Shown: piece after piece, positions 41,282-49,885 of the stretch
Layout: every line of letters begins with the position of its first letter
Position numbering within the stretch: the first letter of the stretch is position 1
From: Chitinophagaceae bacterium
Lineage (GTDB): Bacteria > Bacteroidota > Bacteroidia > Chitinophagales > Chitinophagaceae
NCBI GenBank assembly: GCA_019747705.1
Contig: JAIEQM010000006.1
Coordinates: 25,818 to 89,817, forward strand
DNA length: 64,000 nucleotides
Direction of reading: 5' to 3'
Program-made: the position numbers and the translations under genes
The notes under the pieces: generated by a model
Database searches by the model: none
The model's input: the letters and a program-made list of their open reading frames with translations, nothing else
Told to the model about the DNA's origin: nothing

Positions 41282-42103
41282 TCATTTCAAATACCCCGTC
41301 CACAATAATACCAGCAACACAATCCCCACAATAATCCTGTACCAGCCAAATAACCGAAAACCATGTTTCTGCAAAAAGCCAATAAAAAATTTAATAGCCA
41401 GCATGGCCACCACAAAAGCCACCACATTACCAATTAAAAATGCATGCAGATTTTCTTTGCTGTTCATAATCAGTTCATATCCCTTCTGCTCCACACCGTT
41501 TTCATTCCAGTGTTTTAAAAACAAAGAATAACCGGTGGCCGCCGCCATGGTGGGCATGGCTAAGAAAAAAGAAAACTCAGCGGCTAATGAGCGAGTAAGT
41601 TTTTGCTGCATACCGCCAATAATGCTGGCAGCACTGCGGCTCACTCCGGGTATCATGGCCACACATTGCCACAAACCAATCATCAATGCTTTGCCAAATG
41701 AAATATTTTCCTCTTTATCAATTGTGTTGTTCTTAAATACATTATCAATTACCAGCAACACAAAACCACCCAGCAACATGGTAATGGCAACAGTGAGCGG
41801 ACTTTCCAGCAGTTCATCAATCTTATCACTAAACAATTTGCCCAGCGCCAATGCGGGCACAACTGCTACCGCAAGCTTGGCATAAAACTGCCAGTTCTTA
41901 AACTCCACAAATTTTTTCCAGTATAAAACCACAACACTAAATATTGCGCCTAATTGTATGGCAATGGTAAACAGCTTGGTAAAGTTGGTGGGCTCCACTT
42001 TAAGCAGGTGTTCTGCAATAATCATGTGGCCCGTGCTGCTGATGGGCAGGTATTCTGTTATACCTTCCACAATGGCAATGATGATGGATTCAATTGTATT
42101 CAT
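41282..42103 (-). CDS. uppP: Undecaprenyl-diphosphate phosphatase
   Basis: A 273-residue integral membrane enzyme (BacA/UppP) that dephosphorylates undecaprenyl pyrophosphate to recycle the lipid carrier for peptidoglycan. Motif 1 is EGITEYLPISSTGHMI (14-29) and motif 2 is PGVSRSAASIIGG near 153. About eight helices. It is part of the conserved Bacteroidota order ftsX-DUF3098-uppP, but a terminator hairpin lies between it and DUF3098. Confidence 0.96.
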   Translation of the reverse strand: MNTIESIIIAIVEGITEYLPISSTGHMIIAEHLLKVEPTNFTKLFTIAIQLGAIFSVVVLYWKKFVEFKNWQFYAKLAVAVVPALALGKLFSDKIDELLESPLTVAITMLLGGFVLLVIDNVFKNNTIDKEENISFGKALMIGLWQCVAMIPGVSRSAASIIGGMQQKLTRSLAAEFSFFLAMPTMAAATGYSLFLKHWNENGVEQKGYELIMNSKENLHAFLIGNVVAFVVAMLAIKFFIGFLQKHGFRLFGWYRIIVGIVLLVLLWTGYLK

Positions 42104-42164
42104 AGAAGAATGAGTTGATGCGGTAAATTGCTGATGTGCTAATGTAAGTTGAAATTACTTCTGT

Positions 42165-42195
42165 AAAATAAAAAAGCGATGATAATCTCATCGCT
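42165..42195 (-). terminator. Intrinsic terminator between the DUF3098 gene and uppP
   Basis: On the minus strand a perfect 8-bp stem AGCGATGA/TCATCGCT with a 5-nt loop is followed by TTTTTTATTTT. It would end the ftsX-DUF3098 transcript before uppP. Confidence 0.8.
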
Positions 42196-42208
42196 GTATC
42201 TCTTACTC

Positions 42209-42243
42209 CCCTTTGGGCCTGCCTGTTGGCAGACAGGGATGGG
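42209..42243. repeat. Palindromic repeat CCTGCCTGTTGGCAGACAGG
   Basis: CCTGCCTGTTGGCAGACAGG is an imperfect palindrome (CTGCCTGTTGGCAGACAG folds as CTG(C)C/GGCAG) placed between GGGCC and GGGGGCC. It lies directly after the DUF3098 stop and probably belongs to the dispersed palindromes of this genome. Confidence 0.5.
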
Positions 42244-42246
42244 GGC

Positions 42247-42483
42247 CTAATCTTTCGGTTTTTTCATGATGGCATAAATCTCAATGATGAGACCTGCAAT
42301 AATTAATACCGGCGCCAGTGTAATCCGTCTGAAACTGTACACCTCATCTTTGTTAAACACATTAGGGTCAGCGCTTTTGCCGCCAATCATCAGCAAAAAA
42401 CCAAGGATGATTACAGCAGCGCCAATTGCCATCCACATATAGTTTTGCTTTTCAAAAATGCTGATTATTTTTTTCTCCTTCAT
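42247..42483 (-). CDS. DUF3098 membrane protein
   Basis: 78 residues with two transmembrane helices: YMWMAIGAAVIILGFLLMIG (15-34) and LAPVLIIAGLIIEIYAIM (about 56-73). Between them is the DUF3098-typical KSADPNVFNKDEVYSFRRIT. In Bacteroidota this gene regularly follows ftsX, suggesting a role in the divisome or cell-envelope assembly; no biochemical function is known. Confidence 0.9.
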   Translation of the reverse strand: MKEKKIISIFEKQNYMWMAIGAAVIILGFLLMIGGKSADPNVFNKDEVYSFRRITLAPVLIIAGLIIEIYAIMKKPKD

Positions 42484-42621
42484 ACCTTTTTATTAAGGGG
42501 CGAATATAGTAAGTTTTGACGTAAAGCTTATTTGCGAAAATTCCTGAACTTTCATTTTGTTAAAGACCTGCCTAAGCTGGCCTTGTGCTATGAAGCCCCC
42601 CCTTTGGGGGCGGAGGGGGCT

Positions 42622-43500
42622 TCAATAAAGTTCATCCAGCTTCATTTTCAGATATTTCAAAACACTTCTGTGGGTGCTGTACAACGAAATGCCAACACCT
42701 ATAATAAGAATACCGCCGAATAAAAATAAATACATTTTAAAACTGCGTAAGGTTTTGAGAGCCGGTACAAGGCTTTCCATCCATGTAATTACAGCCCAAA
42801 CAGCCGCAATAGCAATTGCTGAACTTATAAGTCCATTTATAACTGCCCTTATATTCATAGGCCTTGCAATAAAGCTTTGAGTTGCGCCTACCATTTGCAT
42901 CGTTTTAATTAAAAACCGGTTGCTGAACATGGCAAGCCGTATAGTATTGTCAATTGAAATTATTACAATAATGCTCAAAATAATCCCAATAATTAAAGTA
43001 ACTACACCAATTGTTCTCGAACGCTCATTAATAATAGTTACCACCTCTTTGGGATATTGAACCTCACTAATGATACCGGGAAATTTTGCCAGTAAGTCTG
43101 CAGAGATAATACTTAAACTGTCCTTATTTACATAGCTTGACTTTGCAAAAAATTCAATACTTGGGGGCAACGGGTTTTGCTGTAGAATTTTATCAAAATC
43201 TTCCTGGTTTTCTTTATTATAAATTTCTCTGGCCTTATCCTTATCAACGTAAGTATAACTTTTAATATAAGGTTGCCCCGCCACATAAGTTGTTAAACTG
43301 TCTATTGATTTTTTATTTGTGGTCGAAAGCCATGCATACATCTTAATTTCCTCTTTCAGGCCAGAACCCATCTGCTGAAAATTTAAAAAAATCCAGCCCA
43401 GTATTCCAAGTATAAAGAGTACTATTGCAACACCCGTAATAGCAGCTATATACGATGGCTTGGAGCGTTTCATGCTGGCTTTGCTTTGTTCTTGCGTCAT
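42622..43500 (-). CDS. ftsX: Cell division protein FtsX
   Basis: A 292-residue permease-like protein that couples FtsE ATPase to cell-wall hydrolases during division. TM1 lies at about 19-41 (ITGVAIVLFILGILGWIFL), followed by a periplasmic domain (about 42-170). Three more helices form the FtsX core with TIRLAMFSNRFLIKTMQMVG, the usual junction motif. FtsE is not adjacent, as is common in Bacteroidota. The 43561-43568 TAAATTTG (minus) is a candidate promoter element. Confidence 0.93.
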   Translation of the reverse strand: MTQEQSKASMKRSKPSYIAAITGVAIVLFILGILGWIFLNFQQMGSGLKEEIKMYAWLSTTNKKSIDSLTTYVAGQPYIKSYTYVDKDKAREIYNKENQEDFDKILQQNPLPPSIEFFAKSSYVNKDSLSIISADLLAKFPGIISEVQYPKEVVTIINERSRTIGVVTLIIGIILSIIVIISIDNTIRLAMFSNRFLIKTMQMVGATQSFIARPMNIRAVINGLISSAIAIAAVWAVITWMESLVPALKTLRSFKMYLFLFGGILIIGVGISLYSTHRSVLKYLKMKLDELY

Positions 43501-44038
43501 GCAGTAATGGTTTTGTAAGTTTTATTGCCTGCCCCAATATGCAATTGCACGGGGGGCGGGCAAATTTAAAAGATTTAGCCCTGCAATCCTTAATTTTGTT
43601 CGCTCTTAACGGTTGCCGCAAGCCATTATTTTACTGAAGGTGCATAAAGCGTGAAGAAACAGGATTCTTAAGGTTTCTTTCACAAAGCCCCTCAATCCCC
43701 AAAGGGGAAAACATAGCACAGCCCAAGCTTGTTGAAATGATTCATATAAAGCAGGCATGTTGAAAGAAAAGTTCTTTTAAGAAAAGTATGATGTTACCTG
43801 CTTATGCAGCATTGGTTATCGTCCCTTGCCACGCTCGTTTCATGGTTCTGTTTTTCATGGCATCAGTGAAAAGCGTGGTCCCGCAATTGCGGGATACTGA
43901 GCGGAGCGAATGTATCGCACACATCAGAGCATGTGCAGGAAGGAGCAATAAAATACCGGAGAGATGAATAAAGGCCGTAACGAAAGTATTTCCTTTCCGC
44001 CTCACCGTCTTCCCGGCAAAAAAAGATTGAAACAAATT
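43501..44038. other. Repeat-bearing intergenic region between ftsX and leuS
   Basis: 538 nt without a supported gene. It holds a candidate ftsX -7 element (43561-43568, minus), a CCCCAAAGGGG palindrome near 43690, repeat copy B at 43827-43861, a perfect 14-bp palindrome CCCGCAATTGCGGG at 43880-43893, and TGAGCGGAGCGAA near 43898. Short frames here, such as one ending at 44191 on the minus strand, look non-coding. I found no promoter matching leuS. Confidence 0.5.
43827..43861. repeat. Dispersed repeat, copy B (27-bp exact match to 8128-8154)
   Basis: TGCCACGCTCGTTTCATGGT plus 7 nt is identical to the copy at 8128-8154, and both run into CATGGC. A neighbouring GAGCGnAGCGAA element accompanies both copies at different distances. 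Confidence 0.75.
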
Positions 44039-46990
44039 ATGGAATACAAGTTCAGAGAAATTGAAAAGAAATGGCAGCAGCATTGGAAAGAAACAAATGC
44101 CTGTAAAGTTTCCAACCAAAGTGAGAAACCCAAGTATTATGTATTGGATATGTTCCCCTACCCCAGTGGTGCGGGCTTGCATGTGGGCCATCCGCTGGGC
44201 TATATTGCCAGTGATATTTACAGCCGCTTCAAAAGATTAAAAGGTTTTAATGTGCTCCACCCCATGGGTTATGATGCATTTGGATTACCGGCTGAACAAT
44301 ATGCCATTGAACATGGTATTCATCCTGCCGTATCTACTGAAAACAATATTGAAAATTTCAGAAAGCAATTAGACAATATTGGTTTTTGTTATGATTGGGA
44401 CCGTGAAGTACGTACCTGCGATCCCAGGTATTACAAATGGACACAATGGATCTTTCTGCAACTGTTCAATTCATTTTACAACCGCAGCGCCAACAAAGCC
44501 GAACCCATTGCTAATTTGATCAAAGCATTTGAAGCAGAAGGTTCGCTTGTTGTGGACCGTCGTCCGTCGACTGTTGACCAATTCACAGCAGACGAATGGA
44601 AAAACTTTGATGAAGTTACCAAACAAAGTATTCTCATGGACTACCGCCTTGCCTATTGTGGCTACGGTGAAGTAAACTGGTGTGAAGCATTGGGAACTGT
44701 ATTAGCCAATGATGAAGTGGTGAATGGGGTGAGCGAACGTGGCAGCTTTCCGGTAGTGAAAAAGAAACTACGTCAATGGTATTTGCGAATCACAGAATAT
44801 GCAGACAGATTACTGGAAGGATTAGACTGCATTGAGTTCAGTGATGCTATGAAAGAAATGCAAACCAATTGGATTGGAAAAAGCAGCGGAGCAGAAATTG
44901 ATTTTGAAGTGAAAAGTCAAAAGTTAAAAGTCAAAAGCCTGCGTGTTTACACAACCCGGCCCGATACGATTTTTGGTGTTGACTTTATGGTGGTGGCGCC
45001 TGAACTCGACATCGTTGAAGAGATGAAATCAGCGGGGCAGGCTGCTGCTGTTGATGAATATCTTGCTTATGTAAAAAGCCGCAGTGAACGTGAACGTATG
45101 GCCGAGAAAAAAATCAGCGGTGTGTTTACAGGCGCTTATGCCATCAATCCGTTTGACGGAAGGGAAATTCCTATCTGGATTTCAGAATATGTTTTAGCAG
45201 GTTATGGCACAGGCGCTATCATGGCCGTGCCTTGCGGTGATGAGCGGGATCATAAGTTTGCGCAGCATTTTAATATTCCCATCACCAATATCATTGGCAA
45301 ACATTATAATGGCGAAGAAGCCAACCCCACCAAAGATGCCATTCTTGTAAACTCTGATTTTTTAAATGGTATGGTGATGCGTGATGCAGTTGATGTGGTG
45401 ATTAACAAACTGGAAGAAAAAGGAACCGGCACAAGAAAAGTAAATTATAAAATGCGTGATGCAGCTTTCAGCCGTCAGCGCTACTGGGGCGAACCGTTTC
45501 CGATTATTTGGAAAGATGGTGTTGCATATCCTTTATCAGAAAATGAATTACCATTAACATTACCTGAAGTAAAAAATTATAGCCCCGGTCCTGAAGGTGA
45601 AGGTCCGCTTGCAAATATTAATGATTGGGTAAACAGTTACGCAGCTACCAACACTCCTTTAGGGGATGGGGGCGCATTAGAGACGAATACAATGCCGGGC
45701 TATGCAGGAAGTAGCTGGTACTTCTTACGTTATATGGATCCTCATAACAACAAAGCATTTTGTGATCGTAACGTTTCTGATTACTGGGGACAGGTTGATT
45801 TATACATTGGTGGTACAGAACACGCAGTGGGTCATTTGCTCTACAGCCGCATGTGGACGAAGGCTTTGTATGATTTAGGATTTATTGGTCATGATGAGCC
45901 GTATAAAAAATTGGTGAATCAGGGGATGATACAGGGAAGTTCAAGGTTTGTTCACAGAATTACTTTAAGAGCAGATGTTAGTTCGATTGACGTAGAAGCG
46001 TCAGGATTTAAGATGAGTAGCAATAAGAATATTCTTGTAAGCAAATCAATTTTTGAAAAAATCAAAGACGATAGCAATCTTGCAAAACAAATACTAATCA
46101 AATTACTTCCAGAATTGGGAATATCTGAACATGAAAAACTGAAAGATATCGAAGCAGTTGTTTCTATTTTTCATGTTGATGTGAATCTAGTTGACGGTTA
46201 TGAATTAGATATTGAAGCATTTAAAAGATGGAGAAATAGTGAGTACTCAGACGCAAAATTTCTATTTGAAGAAGACGGCAAATACATATGTAGTTCTGAA
46301 GTTGAAAAAATGAGCAAGAGCAAATTCAACACGGTAAACCCTGATATGATTGTTGACAAATACGGCGCCGACACTTTCCGCATGTATGAAATGTTTCTTG
46401 GCCCGGTAGAAATCAGCAAACCCTGGGATACAAAAGGTATTGAAGGCGTACACCGCTTTCTAAAAAAACTATGGCGTTTGTTTTATGATGATGTAAAAGG
46501 AAAAGTTTGGAATGAAGAGAAAGCTTCTGATGCCGAACTGAAAGTATTGCACAAAACCATCAAGAAGATTGAAGAAGATACCGAGCGTTTCAGTTTCAAC
46601 ACCGGCGTGAGCACATTCATGATCGCTGTAAACGAACTCACTGATTTAAAGTGTAACAAAAAAGAAATACTGGAACAGTTGCTCATTCTCTTAACGCCGT
46701 ATGCACCGCATGTGAGTGAAGAGTTGTGGAGTGCGTTGGGCAACAGCGGTTCTATCCTTGATGCATCCTTCCCCAAATTTGAAGCAAAGTATGTAACGGA
46801 ATCCACCAAAGATTATCCTGTGGCCATCAATGGCAAAACAAGAACGGAACTTACTTTAGATTTAAACATTACCCAGCAGGAAGTGGAGCAAATTGTTTTG
46901 AACAATGAAGTGGTTCAAAAATGGCTGGAAGGAAAAGAACCACGTAAAATTATTTATGTAAGAAATAAAATGATCAACGTGGTGGTTTAA
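44039..46990 (+). CDS. leuS: Leucyl-tRNA synthetase
   Basis: 983 residues from the ATG at 44039 (MEYKFREIEKKWQQHWKETN); the frame upstream to 43964 is not family-like. Class I signatures are HVGH (48-51) and KMSKS (757-761). The editing-domain motif TTRPDTIFG is near 306. Residues 292-300 (KSQKLKVKS) are encoded by a GAAAAGTCAAAAG-type direct repeat. The stretch at about 630-730, between GMIQG and KMSKS, is longer and more AT-rich than its surroundings. Neither feature breaks the frame. Confidence 0.96.
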   Translation: MEYKFREIEKKWQQHWKETNACKVSNQSEKPKYYVLDMFPYPSGAGLHVGHPLGYIASDIYSRFKRLKGFNVLHPMGYDAFGLPAEQYAIEHGIHPAVSTENNIENFRKQLDNIGFCYDWDREVRTCDPRYYKWTQWIFLQLFNSFYNRSANKAEPIANLIKAFEAEGSLVVDRRPSTVDQFTADEWKNFDEVTKQSILMDYRLAYCGYGEVNWCEALGTVLANDEVVNGVSERGSFPVVKKKLRQWYLRITEYADRLLEGLDCIEFSDAMKEMQTNWIGKSSGAEIDFEVKSQKLKVKSLRVYTTRPDTIFGVDFMVVAPELDIVEEMKSAGQAAAVDEYLAYVKSRSERERMAEKKISGVFTGAYAINPFDGREIPIWISEYVLAGYGTGAIMAVPCGDERDHKFAQHFNIPITNIIGKHYNGEEANPTKDAILVNSDFLNGMVMRDAVDVVINKLEEKGTGTRKVNYKMRDAAFSRQRYWGEPFPIIWKDGVAYPLSENELPLTLPEVKNYSPGPEGEGPLANINDWVNSYAATNTPLGDGGALETNTMPGYAGSSWYFLRYMDPHNNKAFCDRNVSDYWGQVDLYIGGTEHAVGHLLYSRMWTKALYDLGFIGHDEPYKKLVNQGMIQGSSRFVHRITLRADVSSIDVEASGFKMSSNKNILVSKSIFEKIKDDSNLAKQILIKLLPELGISEHEKLKDIEAVVSIFHVDVNLVDGYELDIEAFKRWRNSEYSDAKFLFEEDGKYICSSEVEKMSKSKFNTVNPDMIVDKYGADTFRMYEMFLGPVEISKPWDTKGIEGVHRFLKKLWRLFYDDVKGKVWNEEKASDAELKVLHKTIKKIEEDTERFSFNTGVSTFMIAVNELTDLKCNKKEILEQLLILLTPYAPHVSEELWSALGNSGSILDASFPKFEAKYVTESTKDYPVAINGKTRTELTLDLNITQQEVEQIVLNNEVVQKWLEGKEPRKIIYVRNKMINVVV

Positions 46991-46995
46991 TTTTT

Positions 46996-47020
46996 TGCCG
47001 GTGGATCGCCCGCTTTCTTT
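46996..47020 (+). repeat. REP-like half element upstream of the transposase
   Basis: GCCGGTGGATCGCCCGCT (46998-47015) is a variant of one arm of the REP hairpins at 47057-47094, 47179-47213 and 47935-47975, just after the leuS stop. Confidence 0.6.
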
Positions 47021-47056
47021 AGTACCACCCTCAGGCAAACGAAAAAAACATACAGC

Positions 47057-47094
47057 GGGTGAACCGCCCTTAAAATGCAGCGGGCGACTCACCC
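47057..47094. repeat. REP hairpin 1
   Basis: GGGTGAACCGCCC and GGGCGACTCACCC pair with a two-base internal mismatch across a 12-nt loop. It has the same design as the hairpins that flank the transposase gene. Confidence 0.8.
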
Positions 47095-47116
47095 ATTCAT
47101 GATTTCGTTCATAACA

Positions 47117-47154
47117 AGCAAGGTCAAAGAATGTCTAACATCTTTGACCTTGCT
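47117..47154. repeat. Perfect 14-bp inverted repeat
   Basis: AGCAAGGTCAAAGA and TCTTTGACCTTGCT are exact reverse complements with a 10-nt loop. This is a second palindrome type in the REP-rich interval before the transposase. Confidence 0.85.
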
Positions 47155-47178
47155 CATTTAAATGATGGATGCCCTTGC

Positions 47179-47213
47179 GGTGGGTCGCCCGCCTGTAATT
47201 TGGGCGGCCCACC
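47179..47213. repeat. REP hairpin 2
   Basis: GGTGGGTCGCCC and GGGCGGCCCACC pair with one mismatch and an 11-nt loop. It sits 50 nt before the transposase start. Confidence 0.85.
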
Positions 47214-47262
47214 GGCAGCATCAACAAACAAAATTTATTATCTTTCTTAATAAATCAACACC

Positions 47263-47919
47263 ATGCCCATTCCCGAAGAATTTAAAGCGCCTTTTCATTT
47301 CCATCAACATTATCATATCACCTTCCGCAGCATTGATGGCATTCCATTATTCAAAACCATCAATGAGCGGAGCTTCTTTCTGGAAAAATGGAAACGGTTT
47401 ACAGAAATGATTTTTGAAACATGGGCATATTGCCTGCTCAGCAATCATACCCATATCATCATTCAAATAAAATCACAGGAACAAATCATAGAAGCATTAT
47501 CACAATTAATGGATGACAGCAAATCAATAGCTGTTAAAAAATTCCTGGAGCAACCATCAGAAGATTTATTTCAAAGAGCAGTGGAGCGTCAAATCAACAG
47601 CTTTATGGTTTCGTATGCCAATACGTATAATAATTATTCTGAACGCAAAGGAGGTGTGTTTCAGCAACCCTTCCGCAGGAGCCTTATTGCTGACGATGCT
47701 CATTTGCAACAGGCCGTCATCTGCACACATGCCAATGCACAAAAACACAGACTTGTAAAAAATTTTATTGATTATCCGCATCACTCCTATCATTCCATTC
47801 TCAATGGCAATACAACATTTGTGAATGTACAGGCGGTACTTGCTTTCTTCGGCAGCAGGGAAAATTTTATTCAACGTCACAAAGACCAGATTGATTATTT
47901 TTACAACGATGAGGATTAA
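47263..47919 (+). CDS. REP-associated tyrosine transposase (RAYT, IS200-like)
   Basis: 218 residues of the Y1_Tnp fold. The HUH motif is HTH at residues 62-64 in YCLLSNHTHIIIQI. A candidate catalytic Tyr lies in the helix SFMVSYANTYNNYSERKGGV, followed by FQQPFRRSL. Hairpins of the same type lie on both sides (47057-47213 and 47935-47975). RAYTs are single-copy chromosomal relatives of IS200/IS605 transposases that recognise REP hairpins. It appears intact. Confidence 0.9.
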   Translation: MPIPEEFKAPFHFHQHYHITFRSIDGIPLFKTINERSFFLEKWKRFTEMIFETWAYCLLSNHTHIIIQIKSQEQIIEALSQLMDDSKSIAVKKFLEQPSEDLFQRAVERQINSFMVSYANTYNNYSERKGGVFQQPFRRSLIADDAHLQQAVICTHANAQKHRLVKNFIDYPHHSYHSILNGNTTFVNVQAVLAFFGSRENFIQRHKDQIDYFYNDED

Positions 47920-47934
47920 TACTCCTACTCCTTT

Positions 47935-47975
47935 GCCGGTGAGGCGCCCAAAAATACAGTTGGGCTGCTCACCGC
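47935..47975. repeat. REP hairpin 3
   Basis: GCCGGTGAGGCGCCCA and TGGGCTGCTCACCGC form an imperfect hairpin with a 10-nt loop, 15 nt after the transposase stop. Confidence 0.8.
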
Positions 47976-48092
47976 ATACATGCACATCAAAACATAAACA
48001 TCATTACATGAAAAGCACATAAACAAAGCATAAAAACCGGAAATGATTCCGGGCTTACTATGTGGCAACCAAATAAAATAACAAATAAACAC

Positions 48093-48524
48093 ATGAAACC
48101 AATCTTACTTTCTCTTTTCATCGTCAGCTTTATTGCATGCAACAGCAATCAAACCAGCACCACTGAACCCTACGCCAAAGAACGGGCAACTGTAAAAACC
48201 GATGCTGTTGCAACTTACACTGAAACAGAAAGCAATGGTGATTCATCCAAAACTTTCAAAGTACAATTATTTGAACAGAAAGAATCACTCAGCTATGAAG
48301 TAAAATTTTCTTACAATGGTGCCAGCAGTGAAAAAATATTTTCGTATCCCAATATGCACATGATGCCCAAACCGGGCTTAAAGAAAGGCCCTGCACCTAT
48401 GAGTTGCATTGTTGGTTTTTATGATGCTGACAGTGTGTTTATGGATCTGCGTTTAATAGCTGTTGAAAAAGGCACACTGGTGTATCGTCACTTAAAAGAG
48501 TATTCCGTTCCCGCCGCCAAATAA
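48093..48524 (+). CDS. Small lipoprotein of unknown function
   Basis: 143 residues from the ATG at 48093, giving a lipoprotein signal MKPILLSLFIVSFIAC (lipobox FIAC). The longer frame from 48060 adds 11 unlikely residues. The mature protein starts NSNQTSTTEPYAKERATVKT and has a beta-rich body with KIFSYPNMHMMPKPGLKKGP. No family recognised. It is 3 nt upstream of the HExxH protein gene. Confidence 0.75.
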   Translation: MKPILLSLFIVSFIACNSNQTSTTEPYAKERATVKTDAVATYTETESNGDSSKTFKVQLFEQKESLSYEVKFSYNGASSEKIFSYPNMHMMPKPGLKKGPAPMSCIVGFYDADSVFMDLRLIAVEKGTLVYRHLKEYSVPAAK

Positions 48525-48527
48525 AAT

Positions 48528-49047
48528 ATGAACAGCACCGTTACCAATCAAACTGCTGAAAATCTTGCAAAAGTGGTGGCATTCCTGCAATCTATTGGAA
48601 TGGTTGTGCATTTTGCATCTGTTGATACTGCCACACTTTTACCCGGTATTAAAATTGCAGCAGGCGAAATTATTATTGATGAACAGCAAATAAAATATCC
48701 CGGTGATATTTTACATGAAGCCGGGCATATTGCTGTGGTTCCTGCTGCTGAACCTAATACACTAAATGAAGATACAATTGGCACAAGAGAGCAAAGCGGC
48801 GCCGAAGAAATGATGGCCATTGCATGGAGCTATGCTGTATGTGTGCATATTGGCATTAATGCTTCATTTGTATTTCATGATGATGGCTATAAAGGTGGGG
48901 GGCAGCAGCATTGCAGAAAATTTTAAGGAAGGAAGATATTTTGGCGTACCCATGCTGCAATGGACGGGTATGACAACCGAAAGAAAAAATGAAAAGAATG
49001 CTGAACTTCCTGTTTATCCCGAAATGCTTAAATGGATGAGGGATTAA
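48528..49047 (+). pseudogene. HExxH zincin-like protein, frameshifted in a G6 tract
   Basis: The first frame (48528-48926) encodes NLAKVVAFLQSIGMVVHFAS, then ILHEAGHIAVVPAAEP, an HExxH zinc-peptidase-like motif at about 63-67. After YKGG it leaves the family frame at GGTGGGGGG (48894-48902) and ends QQHCRKF. Removing one G joins it to the second frame (SSIAENFKEGRYFGVPMLQW, then MTTERKN to WMRD, stop at 49047), giving 172 residues. The cause could be a true mutation, a slippage-controlled switch or a sequencing error in the homopolymer. Confidence 0.8.
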
Positions 49048-49051
49048 TTTT

Positions 49052-49882
49052 CTAATGATGAAATTCCAAACAGTATGCAGAAGGTCTTGCACGTATCTGA
49101 TCGCTGTACACAAATGCCAGCGCTTCCTGTGCATTTGATTGAACAACTGCACCGCTCTCAGCAATTTCTGTTTCCCTTTTTTGTTGCGCTGCATAATATT
49201 CCATGGCAAGCGGTATCATTTTTTTTCTCCGTTCAATCAATTCATCACCGTAAATATTTTCGGCACGCACATGTGCAGCAGAAAGAAATTCAAAATAAAT
49301 CACCCTTCTTAATTTATTTTTACGCAAGGGCTCAGAACTGTGCGCCAGCATCATATCATGTATTAAAATATCCCCCGCTTGTGCCGGCGCTTCAATAAAA
49401 GATTCTTTTGAAAGTTCACAAATAGTTTTGGCAGATACATGACTGCCCGGAACAACTTTTAAAGCGCCATCACCTGCTTCAACTCCATCCAGATAAAAAC
49501 CCACGGTAAAACATTTTCCTTTACGTTCATGCAGCATATCCAAATGCCATAACACCGGCATATCATCACCCAAATTTTTAATTACAGCAAACTCCTGTTT
49601 CATAAAAAAATCATCCCCACAAATTTGTTTTGCAATTTCAAGCAATGGAGGATAACCCAGCAACTCTAATGCTGCAAGGTTTCCCCTTCTGCAAATTTCT
49701 TCAAGATTGGTTATAAACTTTTGGCCGTTGTTTTCATGAATGGCTTTGCCATTCGTATCAGAAAAATCCATCAACTCATCAAAGAGCAGTTGCAGTTTTT
49801 TCAACAACGGTTCCGGTATAAATGAAGGAATCATTACAAATCCTTCTTCATTAAATTGTTTTTCTTCTGTTGTTGTAAGCAT
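49052..49882 (-). CDS. Phytanoyl-CoA dioxygenase (PhyH) family protein
   Basis: A 276-residue Fe(II)/2-oxoglutarate-dependent oxygenase. The double-stranded beta-helix carries LWHLDMLHERKGKCFTVGFY (HxD near residue 112), SHVSAKTICEL and the distal His in DMMLAHSSEPLRKNK. The substrate is unknown; PhyH members hydroxylate lipids, amino acids and natural products. It follows a second PhyH gene by 3 nt and ends a minus-strand run of modification enzymes. Confidence 0.88.
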   Translation of the reverse strand: MLTTTEEKQFNEEGFVMIPSFIPEPLLKKLQLLFDELMDFSDTNGKAIHENNGQKFITNLEEICRRGNLAALELLGYPPLLEIAKQICGDDFFMKQEFAVIKNLGDDMPVLWHLDMLHERKGKCFTVGFYLDGVEAGDGALKVVPGSHVSAKTICELSKESFIEAPAQAGDILIHDMMLAHSSEPLRKNKLRRVIYFEFLSAAHVRAENIYGDELIERRKKMIPLAMEYYAAQQKRETEIAESGAVVQSNAQEALAFVYSDQIRARPSAYCLEFHH

Positions 49883-49885
49883 AGT

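Noticed and set aside
47162..47410. ORF of 82 codons upstream of and overlapping the transposase
   Set aside because: It lies in REP hairpin sequence and overlaps the RAYT gene in another frame.
48820..49047. Independent small gene downstream of the HExxH gene
   Set aside because: Its translation continues the upstream protein after a one-base shift at the G6 tract, so it is the 3' half of the same gene.
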